A stretch of 64,000 bases of DNA from Palsa-504 sp963800415 (lineage in GTDB: Bacteria; Actinomycetota; Actinomycetes; Streptosporangiales; Streptosporangiaceae): assembly GCA_963800415.1 (NCBI GenBank), contig CAWDBS010000036.1:32087-96086 (forward strand). The letters run 5' to 3'. Below, one piece after another: positions 51,653-59,904 of this stretch; position 1 is the first letter of the stretch; each line of letters opens with the position of its first letter. Under the pieces are notes generated by a model, which saw only the letters and a program-made list of their open reading frames with translations, was not told the DNA's origin and did not search any database. Made by a program: the position numbers and the translations under genes.

Positions 51653-52144
51653 TCAGGTTCTGATCGTGGGCCAGACCAGCTCGAACCGCTCGAAAACCAC
51701 ACCGGTATCGTCGGAGAACGTCAAGCCCATCGCCGTGCACTGACGGTTGAAGAAGCGCGTGTGTGCGTCCAGCCACCAGGCCCGCGTTCGGTCACCCTCG
51801 CCTTCGTCCCACGCGAAGCGGTCGTCGACCGACGAGAGCGGGCCGACTCGCACGTCTGTCGTGCGCACGATCGCCAGCGGCCGGCCATCGCCGCCGAGCA
51901 CGAGGCACCGGTCGCCCGCTCGGGGCAACGGCTCGTCCCGCGCCACGAACGCCTGCACGAGCTCCGCCGTCGCCCTCTTGGGACCGTGCAGCACCAAGAG
52001 GCCGAGCTCGTCGGCCAGCTCCGCGGAGTCGCCGAACGCGAAGGCCGTCACGAGCGGTCCGTCGTAGCCGCTGTCCGCGACGTACGACGCCCACATCGCG
52101 TCGACTGCCCTCTGGTCGGCGGGGGCGATGTCCACGAACGTCAT
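51653..52144 (-). CDS. ASCH-domain protein
   Basis: 163 residues from ATG 52144: MWASYVADSGYDG, AFAFGDSAELADELGLLVLHGPKRATAELV, EPLPRAGDRCLVLGGDGRPLAIVRTTDVRVGPLSSVDDRFAWDEGEGDRTRAWWLDAHTRFF. The G-D-S-x-x-L-A-D-E-L-x-x-L-V-x-x-G-x-K-x-A-T and W-x-x-x-H-x-x-[FY]-F signatures match ASCH proteins, a PUA-like fold thought to bind RNA. No partner gene is adjacent. Confidence 0.9.
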   Translation of the reverse strand: MTFVDIAPADQRAVDAMWASYVADSGYDGPLVTAFAFGDSAELADELGLLVLHGPKRATAELVQAFVARDEPLPRAGDRCLVLGGDGRPLAIVRTTDVRVGPLSSVDDRFAWDEGEGDRTRAWWLDAHTRFFNRQCTAMGLTFSDDTGVVFERFELVWPTIRT

Positions 52145-52544
52145 CCTAGGCAGTGCTGCCGGGGCGGACCCGGACCAAGGGCCGCAGGAACTTCCGCACA
52201 TGCCGCGGAGAGGTACGTCGCGCGCAAGTGCTGGAGGGCCAAGTCACGTGGAGCGCGAGTCGGCTAGCTCAGTGGACGGCGCACCGGGCTGCCTGGGCAG
52301 CTCTTGCTGGCTGGTTGTAGCGAGGCTCATTGCTGGATAAGGATGTCTGTGGCGTCGTGGATCTTGTTGGGGGCCATCGCATGTCAGCCGGGTCGGTGGC
52401 CTCGGCGGCGCGTACCCGTTGGATGAGCTCGCCGCGCGTTGTGCTACCGGTCAGGCCCCAAAACTGCCCAGTTAAGCGGGATCAACTTGCTGGTCCTGGC
52501 ACCCTGGGTGCGCTAATGATCATGTTCTGGCCGTCTCGCTGGCG
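52145..52544. other. Intergenic region with insertion remnants
   Basis: No complete gene. A tRNA-like start (GGCTAGCTCAGTGG near 52261) does not fold into a full tRNA. The region leads into an IS5-type fragment and probably accumulated from old insertions. Confidence 0.4.
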
Positions 52545-52690
52545 TCCGATTCCGGGTCCCACCTGGGAACCCACCGGTGGGCCATCGAGCGCGCCTTCGC
52601 CTGGCTGCACGCCTTCAAACGGCTCCGCACCCGCTATGAATAGCGCGCCGACATTCACCTCGGCCTGCTCCAGCTCGAGCGCACCCGTCC
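52545..52690 (+). pseudogene. IS5-family transposase, C-terminal fragment with internal stop
   Basis: One frame reads GSHLGTHRWAIERAFAWLHAFKRLRTRYE, then stop, then RADIHLGLLQL. This is the C-terminal DDE region (the Glu in W-x-I-E-R-A-F-A-W-L) of IS5-type transposases, with TAG in place of an Arg codon and nothing upstream. It is dead. Confidence 0.8.
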
Positions 52691-52778
52691 GGGGCGTACG
52701 GGCAACTCCGCTGCGCCCGGCTGCCGGGACCGCCCGATTGGCGGCGAGACGGTCCCGGCACGTCTGTGGGCCAGCGGA

Positions 52779-54893
52779 TCAATCCAGGCAGATTCCGCGT
52801 TCGATGAACACAGTCCGGCCGGTTGTGGCACTGTTGACCACCGCTCGATCCGCGATCCCCAGCCGCACGACATATCCGCACGGCTGCAGGGCCGACAGAT
52901 CGACGGTGAATGCCTGCCCCGCGACCGAGGTCTGCTGGCCGGTCGCCAACGGCGGGGTGAGGGTGAGCGGTGTCGGCGGGATCGGACCGCCGGGACCACC
53001 GGCGACAACGATCGACCATGCGGCGAAGTGGGTGTCCCGCGCGACGAACGTGCCCGCGACCGGACCCGGGGTGACCCGGCACGCCCCCGCGGTGCTCAGT
53101 TGCAGGTCGCCGCGGTTATTGAGATCCCCGGCGACTAGGGAGGCGTTGAGCGTATTGTCCGCTTGCACACGCCGGACGTCGACAACGCCGACGCCAGCGA
53201 GCTCAAGCTGGACCTCCCATTGGTCGTCGCCGCCAGGATTGAAGTGACCGAGCTTGCCCGTGGTGTTGGTCGACCACGACGGCCATGCCGTCCAACCGCT
53301 CGCTCCCGGAGTCACCCACGAGCCGTTGCCGAGCCAATCGACGACGAAGAACGGCTCGATCAGGTCGGTCACGGTGCCGCCGACGGTCAAGTTGCGCACC
53401 CGAATCCGGTACGAGCGGCCGGCGAGGGCCGGGTCGAGCGGGCCGTGGAACGTCACCGTGCCCGCGAACGGGCAGTCCGGGTATGGCAGCGGCGAACCGT
53501 TTACCGCCAGGCTCGCGCCAGGAAGGGTCAACCCGGTGGCCGTGTTCACGGAGGCGGCCGGAACGCCGCCGACGATGTCGAACCGGGCAGTCCCGTCGTA
53601 AGGAGTGCCCGGGCGCAGCTGGACGTGGACATCGAGCCGGTTGCCCCAGTATGGGATCGCGTCGGGATCGGTGGTCGACGGGGGCGTTCCCCAGGAGAGC
53701 ACCGCGCGGACACGGCCGATCACGGGGGTGTCGCAGCTGCGGCGCAGCGCCCCGAGGTCAACGGCGAGCGGTGCCGCGTAGCACAGCCCACCGTCCGGGA
53801 GCGTCGAGTAGTCGTGGGCCCTGACGGTCGCGGTGCCGAGGTAGGTGAACCGGCAGTCGGTGCCGAAGTCCGCCCAATAGGCGACGTACTCTGTGCTGCC
53901 CGCGGTGCAGGGTCCGCCGGAGTACCCGCTGCTGCGCTTGACCCGGAACGTGCCGACCAGCTGGTCAGTGTTGTTGTCCAGGCCCACGCACTCCAGCTCC
54001 TCGTAGCTGGTGTCACCGCTGGTATTGTCGAGCTCGGCGAGGATCGCAGACAGATCTATCTTGGCCGCCGCCGCTTCGAGCGCCGGGCCTACAAAAGCCG
54101 TCGCGTTCGCTGGCCCGGAGGCGGAGGCCTCCAGGTGCGGCAGCGTGAAGCGGTGCGGCGGGATGGCCCCGCCCGGGGCCCGCCGGTACAGGGTGGCCAG
54201 CTCGGCCAACGGCACCGGTGCCTGTGGAGCCGGGTCGGGGTCTGGCGACGGGGCCTCGGCGAGCACATGCGGCGGCAACTGCTTCACCAGGTCCTTCGGC
54301 AACTGAGCCAGGACGTCGAGGATGATGAACGGCCGCGGGCGGGCCTGGATGCGGCAGTCGCGAACGTCGCCCCAGATCGGCTTCTGGTCGGGACTGTTCG
54401 GATCCGGCACGACCTGCCAGGAAAGGACCGCGCGCACGAGCGGCAGCACCGGGAAGGCGCACCAGTTCCGCCGCGGGGTATAGGCGACCCCGCAGACGTA
54501 GGACAGCGGAGGCCACGTCGTCCCGTCGCAGCTCTTCCCAGAAGGCAGGTCGTGGACATTGATGCTGGCCAGCCCCGCGTCGTCCCAGCTCGTACCTCCG
54601 TCATAGCTGACGTAGAAGCGTACGTGCTCAAACGAGCCAGGGGTGCACAGCCCGCCGGAGTACCCGCTGGTCTGGCGGAGCTGCACCGTGGCCTCCAGCC
54701 GGTCTCGCTCCGGGCTGAAGGACACACAAGTCAGGCGCTCGTAGGTCGTGTCGAGCTGCTTTTCTGCTACTGGTTCGAACCCGAGACCGGGCAAAGTACC
54801 GAAGTAGTTTGGGTTAGTGGCGAGCAGGGTGAGCACGTTCGTGCGCCCGTGAATGGTCTCGACCACGGCTTGGTCTGATGCGTTGTCAGGCAT
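52779..54893 (-). CDS. Large protein of unknown function with two copies of a beta-rich module
   Basis: 704 residues, with no signal peptide or membrane helix seen. Two segments resemble each other (about residues 48-195 and 292-435). Each begins TTYE/TSYE-x-L-x-C-V, continues G-Y-S-G-G-x-C-T-x-G-S, then a strand with Y-x-x-x-F/Y-G-T and V-x-A/V-H-D, and ends V-R-A-V-L-S-W-x-x-x-P and W-G(N/D)-x-x-D. Conserved cysteine positions recur. The tail (about 560-704) is another beta-sandwich-like region. I do not recognise a named family. Codon use matches neighbours; there is no obvious operon partner. Confidence 0.8.
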   Translation of the reverse strand: MPDNASDQAVVETIHGRTNVLTLLATNPNYFGTLPGLGFEPVAEKQLDTTYERLTCVSFSPERDRLEATVQLRQTSGYSGGLCTPGSFEHVRFYVSYDGGTSWDDAGLASINVHDLPSGKSCDGTTWPPLSYVCGVAYTPRRNWCAFPVLPLVRAVLSWQVVPDPNSPDQKPIWGDVRDCRIQARPRPFIILDVLAQLPKDLVKQLPPHVLAEAPSPDPDPAPQAPVPLAELATLYRRAPGGAIPPHRFTLPHLEASASGPANATAFVGPALEAAAAKIDLSAILAELDNTSGDTSYEELECVGLDNNTDQLVGTFRVKRSSGYSGGPCTAGSTEYVAYWADFGTDCRFTYLGTATVRAHDYSTLPDGGLCYAAPLAVDLGALRRSCDTPVIGRVRAVLSWGTPPSTTDPDAIPYWGNRLDVHVQLRPGTPYDGTARFDIVGGVPAASVNTATGLTLPGASLAVNGSPLPYPDCPFAGTVTFHGPLDPALAGRSYRIRVRNLTVGGTVTDLIEPFFVVDWLGNGSWVTPGASGWTAWPSWSTNTTGKLGHFNPGGDDQWEVQLELAGVGVVDVRRVQADNTLNASLVAGDLNNRGDLQLSTAGACRVTPGPVAGTFVARDTHFAAWSIVVAGGPGGPIPPTPLTLTPPLATGQQTSVAGQAFTVDLSALQPCGYVVRLGIADRAVVNSATTGRTVFIERGICLD

Positions 54894-55194
54894 GTCTCAG
54901 CCTTCCCCCCGAAGTAGTTGTGCGGCCGTACATCGGCCTACTAGGTAAGAGCGGCGCTCGTCGGGGCCAGATACACGCGACGTGGCCTCTTGCGGCCCCT
55001 GAAGGCAGGAGTCGGGTGGGGTATGCGGCTATGTAAGTGCGTCCCCGGATGGCTGCGATCATGCTGAGCAAAGGCTCGCCGAATGCCGCTGTGCTGGCAT
55101 CACATGCCAGGTCGTCGCGCGCTGCTGGCAGGTGAGAAAGAGCTTGGCGCCCGTAGCGCAGGCCCCCGTGGCGGTACATCTGCCATGGGGTGTC
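54894..55194. other. Intergenic region, no gene seen
   Basis: 5' flank of the 704-residue protein and of the pentapeptide-like remnant. No clear promoter pair or operator was recognised. Confidence 0.4.
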
Positions 55195-55468
55195 ATGGAC
55201 GAAATTGATGAAGCCGAGCTCGCTGACGCAGATAGGAGGGGAGCGTTGTCAACACAGGGGTGAATGGCGTCAGCGCGTGCTGCAGGCAGCTCTGCTGCGC
55301 AAGTGCTGTCATGAGCCTAAGGATCAGATCGATCGGCGTGGGCTGCGGCTGAAGAACGCGGTCGTTGCCGGGTGCCTGAATCTGGCCGGGCTGGCGGTGC
55401 CGTTCCCGCTGCGGTACGACGGCTATGAATTCGACTCCGCGCTGGTGGTGGAGGGCGCTGAGCCTTAG
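55195..55468 (+). pseudogene. Remnant of a large pentapeptide-like actinomycete protein
   Basis: ATG 55195 gives MDEIDEAELADADRRGAL, which stops after 22 codons. Another frame continues RVLQAALLRKCCHEPKDQIDRRGLRLKNAVVAGCLNLAGLAVPFPLRYDGYEFDSALVVEGAEP, then stops. G-[LV]-R-L-x-[NG]-A-x-V-x-G-x-L-x-L-x-x-L-x-V-P-F-P-L-R recalls the start of large actinomycete proteins built on such strands, normally several hundred residues. Here the frame is broken and the remainder absent. Confidence 0.65.
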
Positions 55469-55689
55469 AACGGTCGCTGCCCGGTCGCCCGCGGCTGCCT
55501 GGCCGCGCAGGTAGGCGGCCAGACCGTATGTTTATGCATCGTCAGCGCTGGGCGTGAACGCCCGCTATTGCCGCCGACCGGATGTGTCGAACCTTCCTGT
55601 CCGGAAGGCTAGGCGGAACTGTTTGGAGTTCTCGGCGGCCTACGGGAAGGTCCGCGTCGTTCCGCCCGGATGCCGTACTTCTCGGGTCG

Positions 55690-56142
55690 CTATCCGGCAG
55701 GCGAGATCTTGACGACCTTGATCTCACGAACCCCGATCTGGGCGTCAGCCTCTGCGGTCTGCCTGATGACCGTGCGGACGGTCTCGGCCGCAGCCGCGGC
55801 ATCGCAGGCCATGCACTGCATGGTGACGGTCGCCTCATTAAGCATGTCCCACAGCACAGCCGGCGGGGCCAGGCGGCGCGCGGGATGGGCTGTGATCGCA
55901 TTCTGGAAGTTCCAGCGCCGCGCATTGGTAAGGCGTGGATACAACTCTGCGATCAGGCGAGCCGTGACCTTGAACTTGCGCAGCTGCCTGCCCGGCACCT
56001 CTGGCGGCTGGCAGCCGCCGGGACATCGCAGCCGACCAGACCGGACCGGGGCCAGGCTGGCCTCAATGGCTGACCGTTTGTGCTGCCCGCCAGGGTCTTG
56101 GCCTAGTACGCAGGCGCCCTTCGCAACCCCGCAGACATTCAC
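55690..56142 (-). CDS. Hypothetical protein
   Basis: A 150-residue frame with strong third-position GC from about residue 50 on. The C-terminal part is a plausible folded domain: KVTARLIAELYPRLTNARRWNFQNAITAHPARR, MLNEATVTMQCMACDAAAAAETVRTVIRQTAEADAQIGVREIKVVKI. The N-terminal 50 residues are low-complexity and the true start may be internal. No family recognised and no close partner gene. Confidence 0.45.
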   Translation of the reverse strand: MNVCGVAKGACVLGQDPGGQHKRSAIEASLAPVRSGRLRCPGGCQPPEVPGRQLRKFKVTARLIAELYPRLTNARRWNFQNAITAHPARRLAPPAVLWDMLNEATVTMQCMACDAAAAAETVRTVIRQTAEADAQIGVREIKVVKISPAG

Positions 56143-56723
56143 GATGCTGGGCCTCCTCCATCTAATCAGTCACCACCAGCAGCAGCGGGTTAATAGATGA
56201 TATCGGCTTACCAGACGGCCAACGATAGTCGTGGTTCCCAGGACTTCCGCTTCTGCCGCGAAGAGGGTTGTCGGCCCCCCTGCAGGCAGAGCCGGGCAAG
56301 GGGAGCCGGATGCGTGCGCTGTGGCGGAGGTTGCGTGCCTGCCGGTAATCGCTCGGCGCGCACGGTGCTTCCGGGGAGACCGTCGGCCGTGATGTTCCGT
56401 TGCACGGCTGGATGCCGTCATCGTCCAGACCATCCCCACGGAGCTGCGCTATTGGGGTGCGGGAGGCATGGGTGGCGGGACGGCTCCGGAGCCTGCGGAA
56501 CGCCGGTGTATCAGGTGGCACGCTATCTGCTCCGTTCTAGTTGAGCGGAGGGGATGCCGGGCCGCCGGCGCGGAACACGGGGGTGGTGTCTGCCTGGCGT
56601 GCGGCGGTTGCCGGGTGCGTCCCCCCGATGCTGCTGGGTGCAGCCGGTTCAAGGCAATGGGGCAGAACCGGCGGCCGGTGGCATGAGCGTTGCCCTCAGC
56701 GGGGCGGGAAGCGGGGGATCTTG
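56143..56723. other. Intergenic region upstream of the second FAD monooxygenase
   Basis: About 580 bases with no convincing gene. GGGGGATC precedes the ATG at 56724. Confidence 0.4.
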
Positions 56724-58073
56724 ATGCGTTCAGTCATTGTCGGGGCGGGGCCGACCGGGCTGTACACCGCGGTCGCGCTGGCGCGGCGCGGGCACCAGGT
56801 CACGGTGATCGACCGCGATCCGGGGCCTGACGGCGGCCAGTGGTGGGACCGCAAGGGCGTGATGCAGTTCCATCACCCGCACCATTTCCGTCAGCAGGTC
56901 GCCGACGCGCTGCTGGCTGAGATGCCCGAGGTCTGGCACGGGCTGCTGGCGGCCGGGGCCGTGCCGGCCATGCTGCCTGGCCAGCCCGGCGGGCCGGCCG
57001 GGCTGCACTGCCGGCGCCTCACCTTCGAGCGGGTGCTGCGGGCAGCGGCCCGGGCCGAGCCCGGGGTGCGGCTGCGCACCGGCCATGTCGATGAGGTGCG
57101 CGGCGAGCGGGGACGCGTCACCGGGGTCAGGGCAGGCGGCCGTCAGGTCGACGCCGGCCTGGTCATCGACGCGGGCGGCCGCGGCGGGCGGCTGACCCGG
57201 TCGCTGCGGGGACCGGCCCAGGGCCGTGACTGCGGGATCGCCTACGTCTCCCGGCAGTACCAGATGCTGCCCGGCGCCGCGGACGGGCCGGTCAACGCGC
57301 CGTTCGGGGTGATGGTGACGTACCCCGGCTACGCGGCGGCCGTGTTCATCCACGACAACCGGATCGTGTCCGCCCTGATCGCCCGGGCCAGCACCGACCG
57401 GCAGCTGGCGGCGCTGCGCGCCCGGGCTGCGTTCGAGGCCGCCGCCCGGGCGATCCCGGCCCTGGCAGCCTGGACCGATCCGGAGCAGTCGCGGCCGATC
57501 ACCCCGGTCCTGCCCGGCGGGCGGCTGTACAACAGCTACCGGGGCCAGCTGAACGACGCCGGCCGCGTCGCGCTGGCCGGCCTGATCTATGCCGGGGATT
57601 CGGTGTGCACCACCAACCCGGCGGCCGGGCGCGGGGTGACCACCTCGCTGCTGCAGGCCCGGCAGCTGATCGGCCTGCTGGGCGAGCACGGGCGCGATCT
57701 CACCTCCTGCTCGCTGGCGTTCGACCACTGGTGCGCCGGCCACATCAAGCCCTGGTTCGATGACCACGTCTACTGGGACGCGGACCTGATCCGGCGCTGG
57801 TCCGGCCAGGACATCGACCTGACCCGGCCCCTCCCGCCGGACCTGATCATGGCCGCCGCGCAGGCCGACCCGGAGATAGTCAAGGCCGCCGGGCCCTACC
57901 AGGCCATGCTCGCCCTGCCCGCCAGCCTGGACGCCGTCCAGGCCCGGGCCCGGGCCATCTACGCAACCGGCTGGCGCCCGCCCGCGCCCCCCGGCCCGAC
58001 CAGGGACGAGCTGGCCAGCCTGGTCACCGCAGCAGCTAGCTCCCGGTGCTATCCGGCCGAGGACGCGGCCTGA
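56724..58073 (+). CDS. FAD-dependent monooxygenase, paralogue of the gene at 29099
   Basis: 449 residues from ATG 56724. FAD motif SVIVGAGPTGLYTAVALARRG, E/D-R-D at the end of beta-2, W-x-R-K-G-x-x-Q-F-H-x-P-H-x-F near residue 50 (shared with the 29099 enzyme: WQRKGVNQFRLPHFF), and the second FAD motif AGDSVCTTNPAAGRGVTTSLLQA. Like its paralogue it lacks the halogenase WxWxIP motif. It is expected to be a flavin-dependent hydroxylase or epoxidase. No partner hydrolase is adjacent here. Confidence 0.85.
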   Translation: MRSVIVGAGPTGLYTAVALARRGHQVTVIDRDPGPDGGQWWDRKGVMQFHHPHHFRQQVADALLAEMPEVWHGLLAAGAVPAMLPGQPGGPAGLHCRRLTFERVLRAAARAEPGVRLRTGHVDEVRGERGRVTGVRAGGRQVDAGLVIDAGGRGGRLTRSLRGPAQGRDCGIAYVSRQYQMLPGAADGPVNAPFGVMVTYPGYAAAVFIHDNRIVSALIARASTDRQLAALRARAAFEAAARAIPALAAWTDPEQSRPITPVLPGGRLYNSYRGQLNDAGRVALAGLIYAGDSVCTTNPAAGRGVTTSLLQARQLIGLLGEHGRDLTSCSLAFDHWCAGHIKPWFDDHVYWDADLIRRWSGQDIDLTRPLPPDLIMAAAQADPEIVKAAGPYQAMLALPASLDAVQARARAIYATGWRPPAPPGPTRDELASLVTAAASSRCYPAEDAA

Positions 58074-58582
58074 TCCGCAGCGGCGGCTCCGGCCCGGCCA
58101 CGCCCGGGCCGCCGCCCGCACGGAGCAGGGCCGCCAGCGTCACCGGCGTATTACAGCAGGACCGCCTCGCAGCCGAGCCCGGCGACAACCCCGCACGGAT
58201 CTCCTGCACGCAACGGCACGCTGTCACGGAACAGGCGAGTAACCTTGCCTCGCCCGTACGGGCGCATTTGCCGAATAGCGGGCGTTGTGACAGCGTATCT
58301 TTATGCACAGCCCAGCATGATCATTCGGTACAGGTAAGCCGGGCTGAGGCATCTGACCAACGGCCTGATCCACCACTGCGGCCGGCCAGGTCGCCGAATC
58401 CGTAGTTCACAGACGACTCCAAAGCGGGCTTCCAACGCGTACCGAAACACCTCTTCTGCAGCCATCAGCTATCTCGGGACTGGAAGCGTCGCTCCAAGCA
58501 GAAGCAACGAGACGTCGCGGGTTGAAATCGGGCCACGGATAGGGCTTGCCTACGAGGTCGGGTCGCCACCCGGCATCGCCCG
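58074..58582. other. Intergenic region between convergent genes
   Basis: Contains the 12-bp perfect palindrome GCCCGTACGGGC at 58252-58263. No gene was recognised; a frame on the minus strand (58407-58976) is antisense-like to the DUF4405 gene and not considered coding. Confidence 0.45.
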
Positions 58583-59086
58583 CTATCGAATCGTCGACCG
58601 CCGGAGGCGCTTCCTCCGGCGCCAGACGTGCACCGCCAGGTAGACGACGAGGGCGAGCCCGGAGATGGCGTGCCACCTGCCGAAGGGCCCGGGGATCGGC
58701 AGTTGTATCGGCGCGCCGCGGTTCCAGTCCAGGACGCCTGAGACGAGCACGTTCAGGGTGATGAAGAGGAGCAGGAGGTCCGAAGCGGCGCGGCGGATTA
58801 CCCGTTCGGCGATCGTCCGGGCCCGGACGGTCCGGGTGGCCATGCGGGCGAGGGTCCGGGGGCGCTGGGCCAGGTGCACGACCACCAGCCCGACGAAGAC
58901 AAGGCCGACGTCGGTGTGGATGGCGATCCGCACGTGCAGAAGGTCCAGGGTGCCGAGTGCGGCCGCTGCCGAGCACAGGAGACCGAGATGGACTGCCGAA
59001 CGGGAAAGGGAACGGCGCGCGGTCCGGCGGCCGGCCTGCCGCTCGAGCGACGCCCCGGCCTGCGGCTCGAGCGGTGCGTTAAGCAT
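58583..59086 (-). CDS. DUF4405-type small membrane protein (possible heme-binding)
   Basis: 167 residues with four hydrophobic helices (about 30-50, 60-78, 96-114, 133-153). His residues at helix ends (LHVRIAIHTDVG; VVHLAQRPR; GRWHAISGLALVVYLAVHVWRRRKRL) match the pattern of DUF4405/cytochrome-b-like four-helix membrane proteins that bind heme. It lies just downstream of the decayed GntR-ABC locus. Confidence 0.75.
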   Translation of the reverse strand: MLNAPLEPQAGASLERQAGRRTARRSLSRSAVHLGLLCSAAAALGTLDLLHVRIAIHTDVGLVFVGLVVVHLAQRPRTLARMATRTVRARTIAERVIRRAASDLLLLFITLNVLVSGVLDWNRGAPIQLPIPGPFGRWHAISGLALVVYLAVHVWRRRKRLRRSTIR

Positions 59087-59128
59087 GGGGCACCCGCCGG
59101 CGTCCGCGAGTGAGGCCAGCCGGGACAG

Positions 59129-59265
59129 TCACGCCGCGCGGTGACGCATGAACCACACGGTCGCCGCGCGCGGGAGCAAGGCAACCGCGAGCAGCCATCC
59201 TCCCTCGATGAGCTGGAAGGGCCAGAACCGCGCTGCCGCGTAGTGGTGGCGCAGGAACCCGGGTC
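59129..59265 (-). pseudogene. ABC transporter permease, last 45 codons only
   Basis: The frame reads FLRHHYAAARFWPFQLIEGGWLLAVALLPRAATVWFMRHRAA and stops at TGA (59131-59129). R-F-W-P-F-Q-x-I-E-G-G-W-L-L-A-x-x-L-L is the typical C-terminal helix of actinomycete ABC-2-type permeases that follow GntR/ATPase genes. Everything upstream in this gene is missing. Confidence 0.75.
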
Positions 59266-59329
59266 GTCACGAAGAAGAGCCCCTCTGATCACTCGTTCCG
59301 CGCGACCCCGGGTCCGGCGATCCGGCTGG

Positions 59330-59475
59330 AGGTAGCCCAGCCGCAGCGGGTGGACGACCTGCTGGGCAAGCTGCAGGTAGGCCGGCACTCCGGAGGCCGC
59401 GTCCAGCCGGAACTCGACTGGCGACGCGGCCCGCGCCCGGCACCAGCGCCGGCGGCCGCCTGTGGTCTCGCTCAT
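59330..59475 (-). pseudogene. GntR (YtrA-type) regulator, N-terminal fragment
   Basis: ATG 59475 opens a frame with VEFRLDAASGVPAYLQLAQQVVHPLRLGYLQPD, the entry to a GntR winged helix (normally followed by GDRLPTVREVV). The sequence then loses homology within about 60 bp and runs to the permease tail. In intact loci this regulator starts a GntR-ATPase-permease operon of about 2 kb, so almost the whole operon has been deleted. Confidence 0.78.
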
Positions 59476-59640
59476 TGTGTCGTCCTCATGGCTGGCCGAA
59501 GCCAAGGCGGTCGCGGGCCGGGTCCGCGGCCGGGGCACTTGCTCATCTTGTGCCTCCATGCGGCTGGACCCGGCGACTGTGTGTTCATGCCCGCCAGCGC
59601 CCCGGTCGGCGGCGGCGGGCGCATCACGCGCCGCGCGTAT

Positions 59641-59689
59641 GCTCATGAGCCGCTATACTCGATATCATGCCGAGTAGCATACTGAGTAT
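59641..59689. promoter_or_regulatory. Cluster of three palindromes
   Basis: GCTCATGAGC (59641-59650), TACTCG-N9-CGAGTA (59656-59676) and ATACT-G-AGTAT (59679-59689) are perfect inverted repeats. They stand in an AT-rich stretch about 170-215 bp upstream of the GntR remnant and share TACT/AGTA half-sites. They look like an operator/promoter, perhaps of the deleted operon or of an unseen gene. Half-sites of this kind suit GntR- or PadR-type dimers; the binder is unknown. Confidence 0.6.
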
Positions 59690-59904
59690 TATTCTCTGGC
59701 GGCAACGAATGTTGCAGTAATACAAGCTGGCAATCCCCGCCAGCAGTGGTCTGCTCCCTGGCAGAGCATGGCTGCTGATCAGTGAACCCGGACCGCCAGT
59801 TCTGCGCCCGACACTGGCCGCGTGCAGAGCAGCCGCTGAACGTGCCTATCCGGCGGATCGGAGAGCGGTTATCAACCAGGAGTGTACAGTCTGCGAGTCG
59901 GCTG

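Noticed and set aside
52255..52330. tRNA-like 5' half (GGCTAGCTCAGTGG...GCACCGGG).
   Set aside because: The D-stem has a mismatch, the anticodon stem does not close and no T-arm or acceptor pairing follows, so it is not a functional tRNA.
53163..54878. 571-codon plus-strand frame.
   Set aside because: Shadow of the 704-residue protein; low-complexity.
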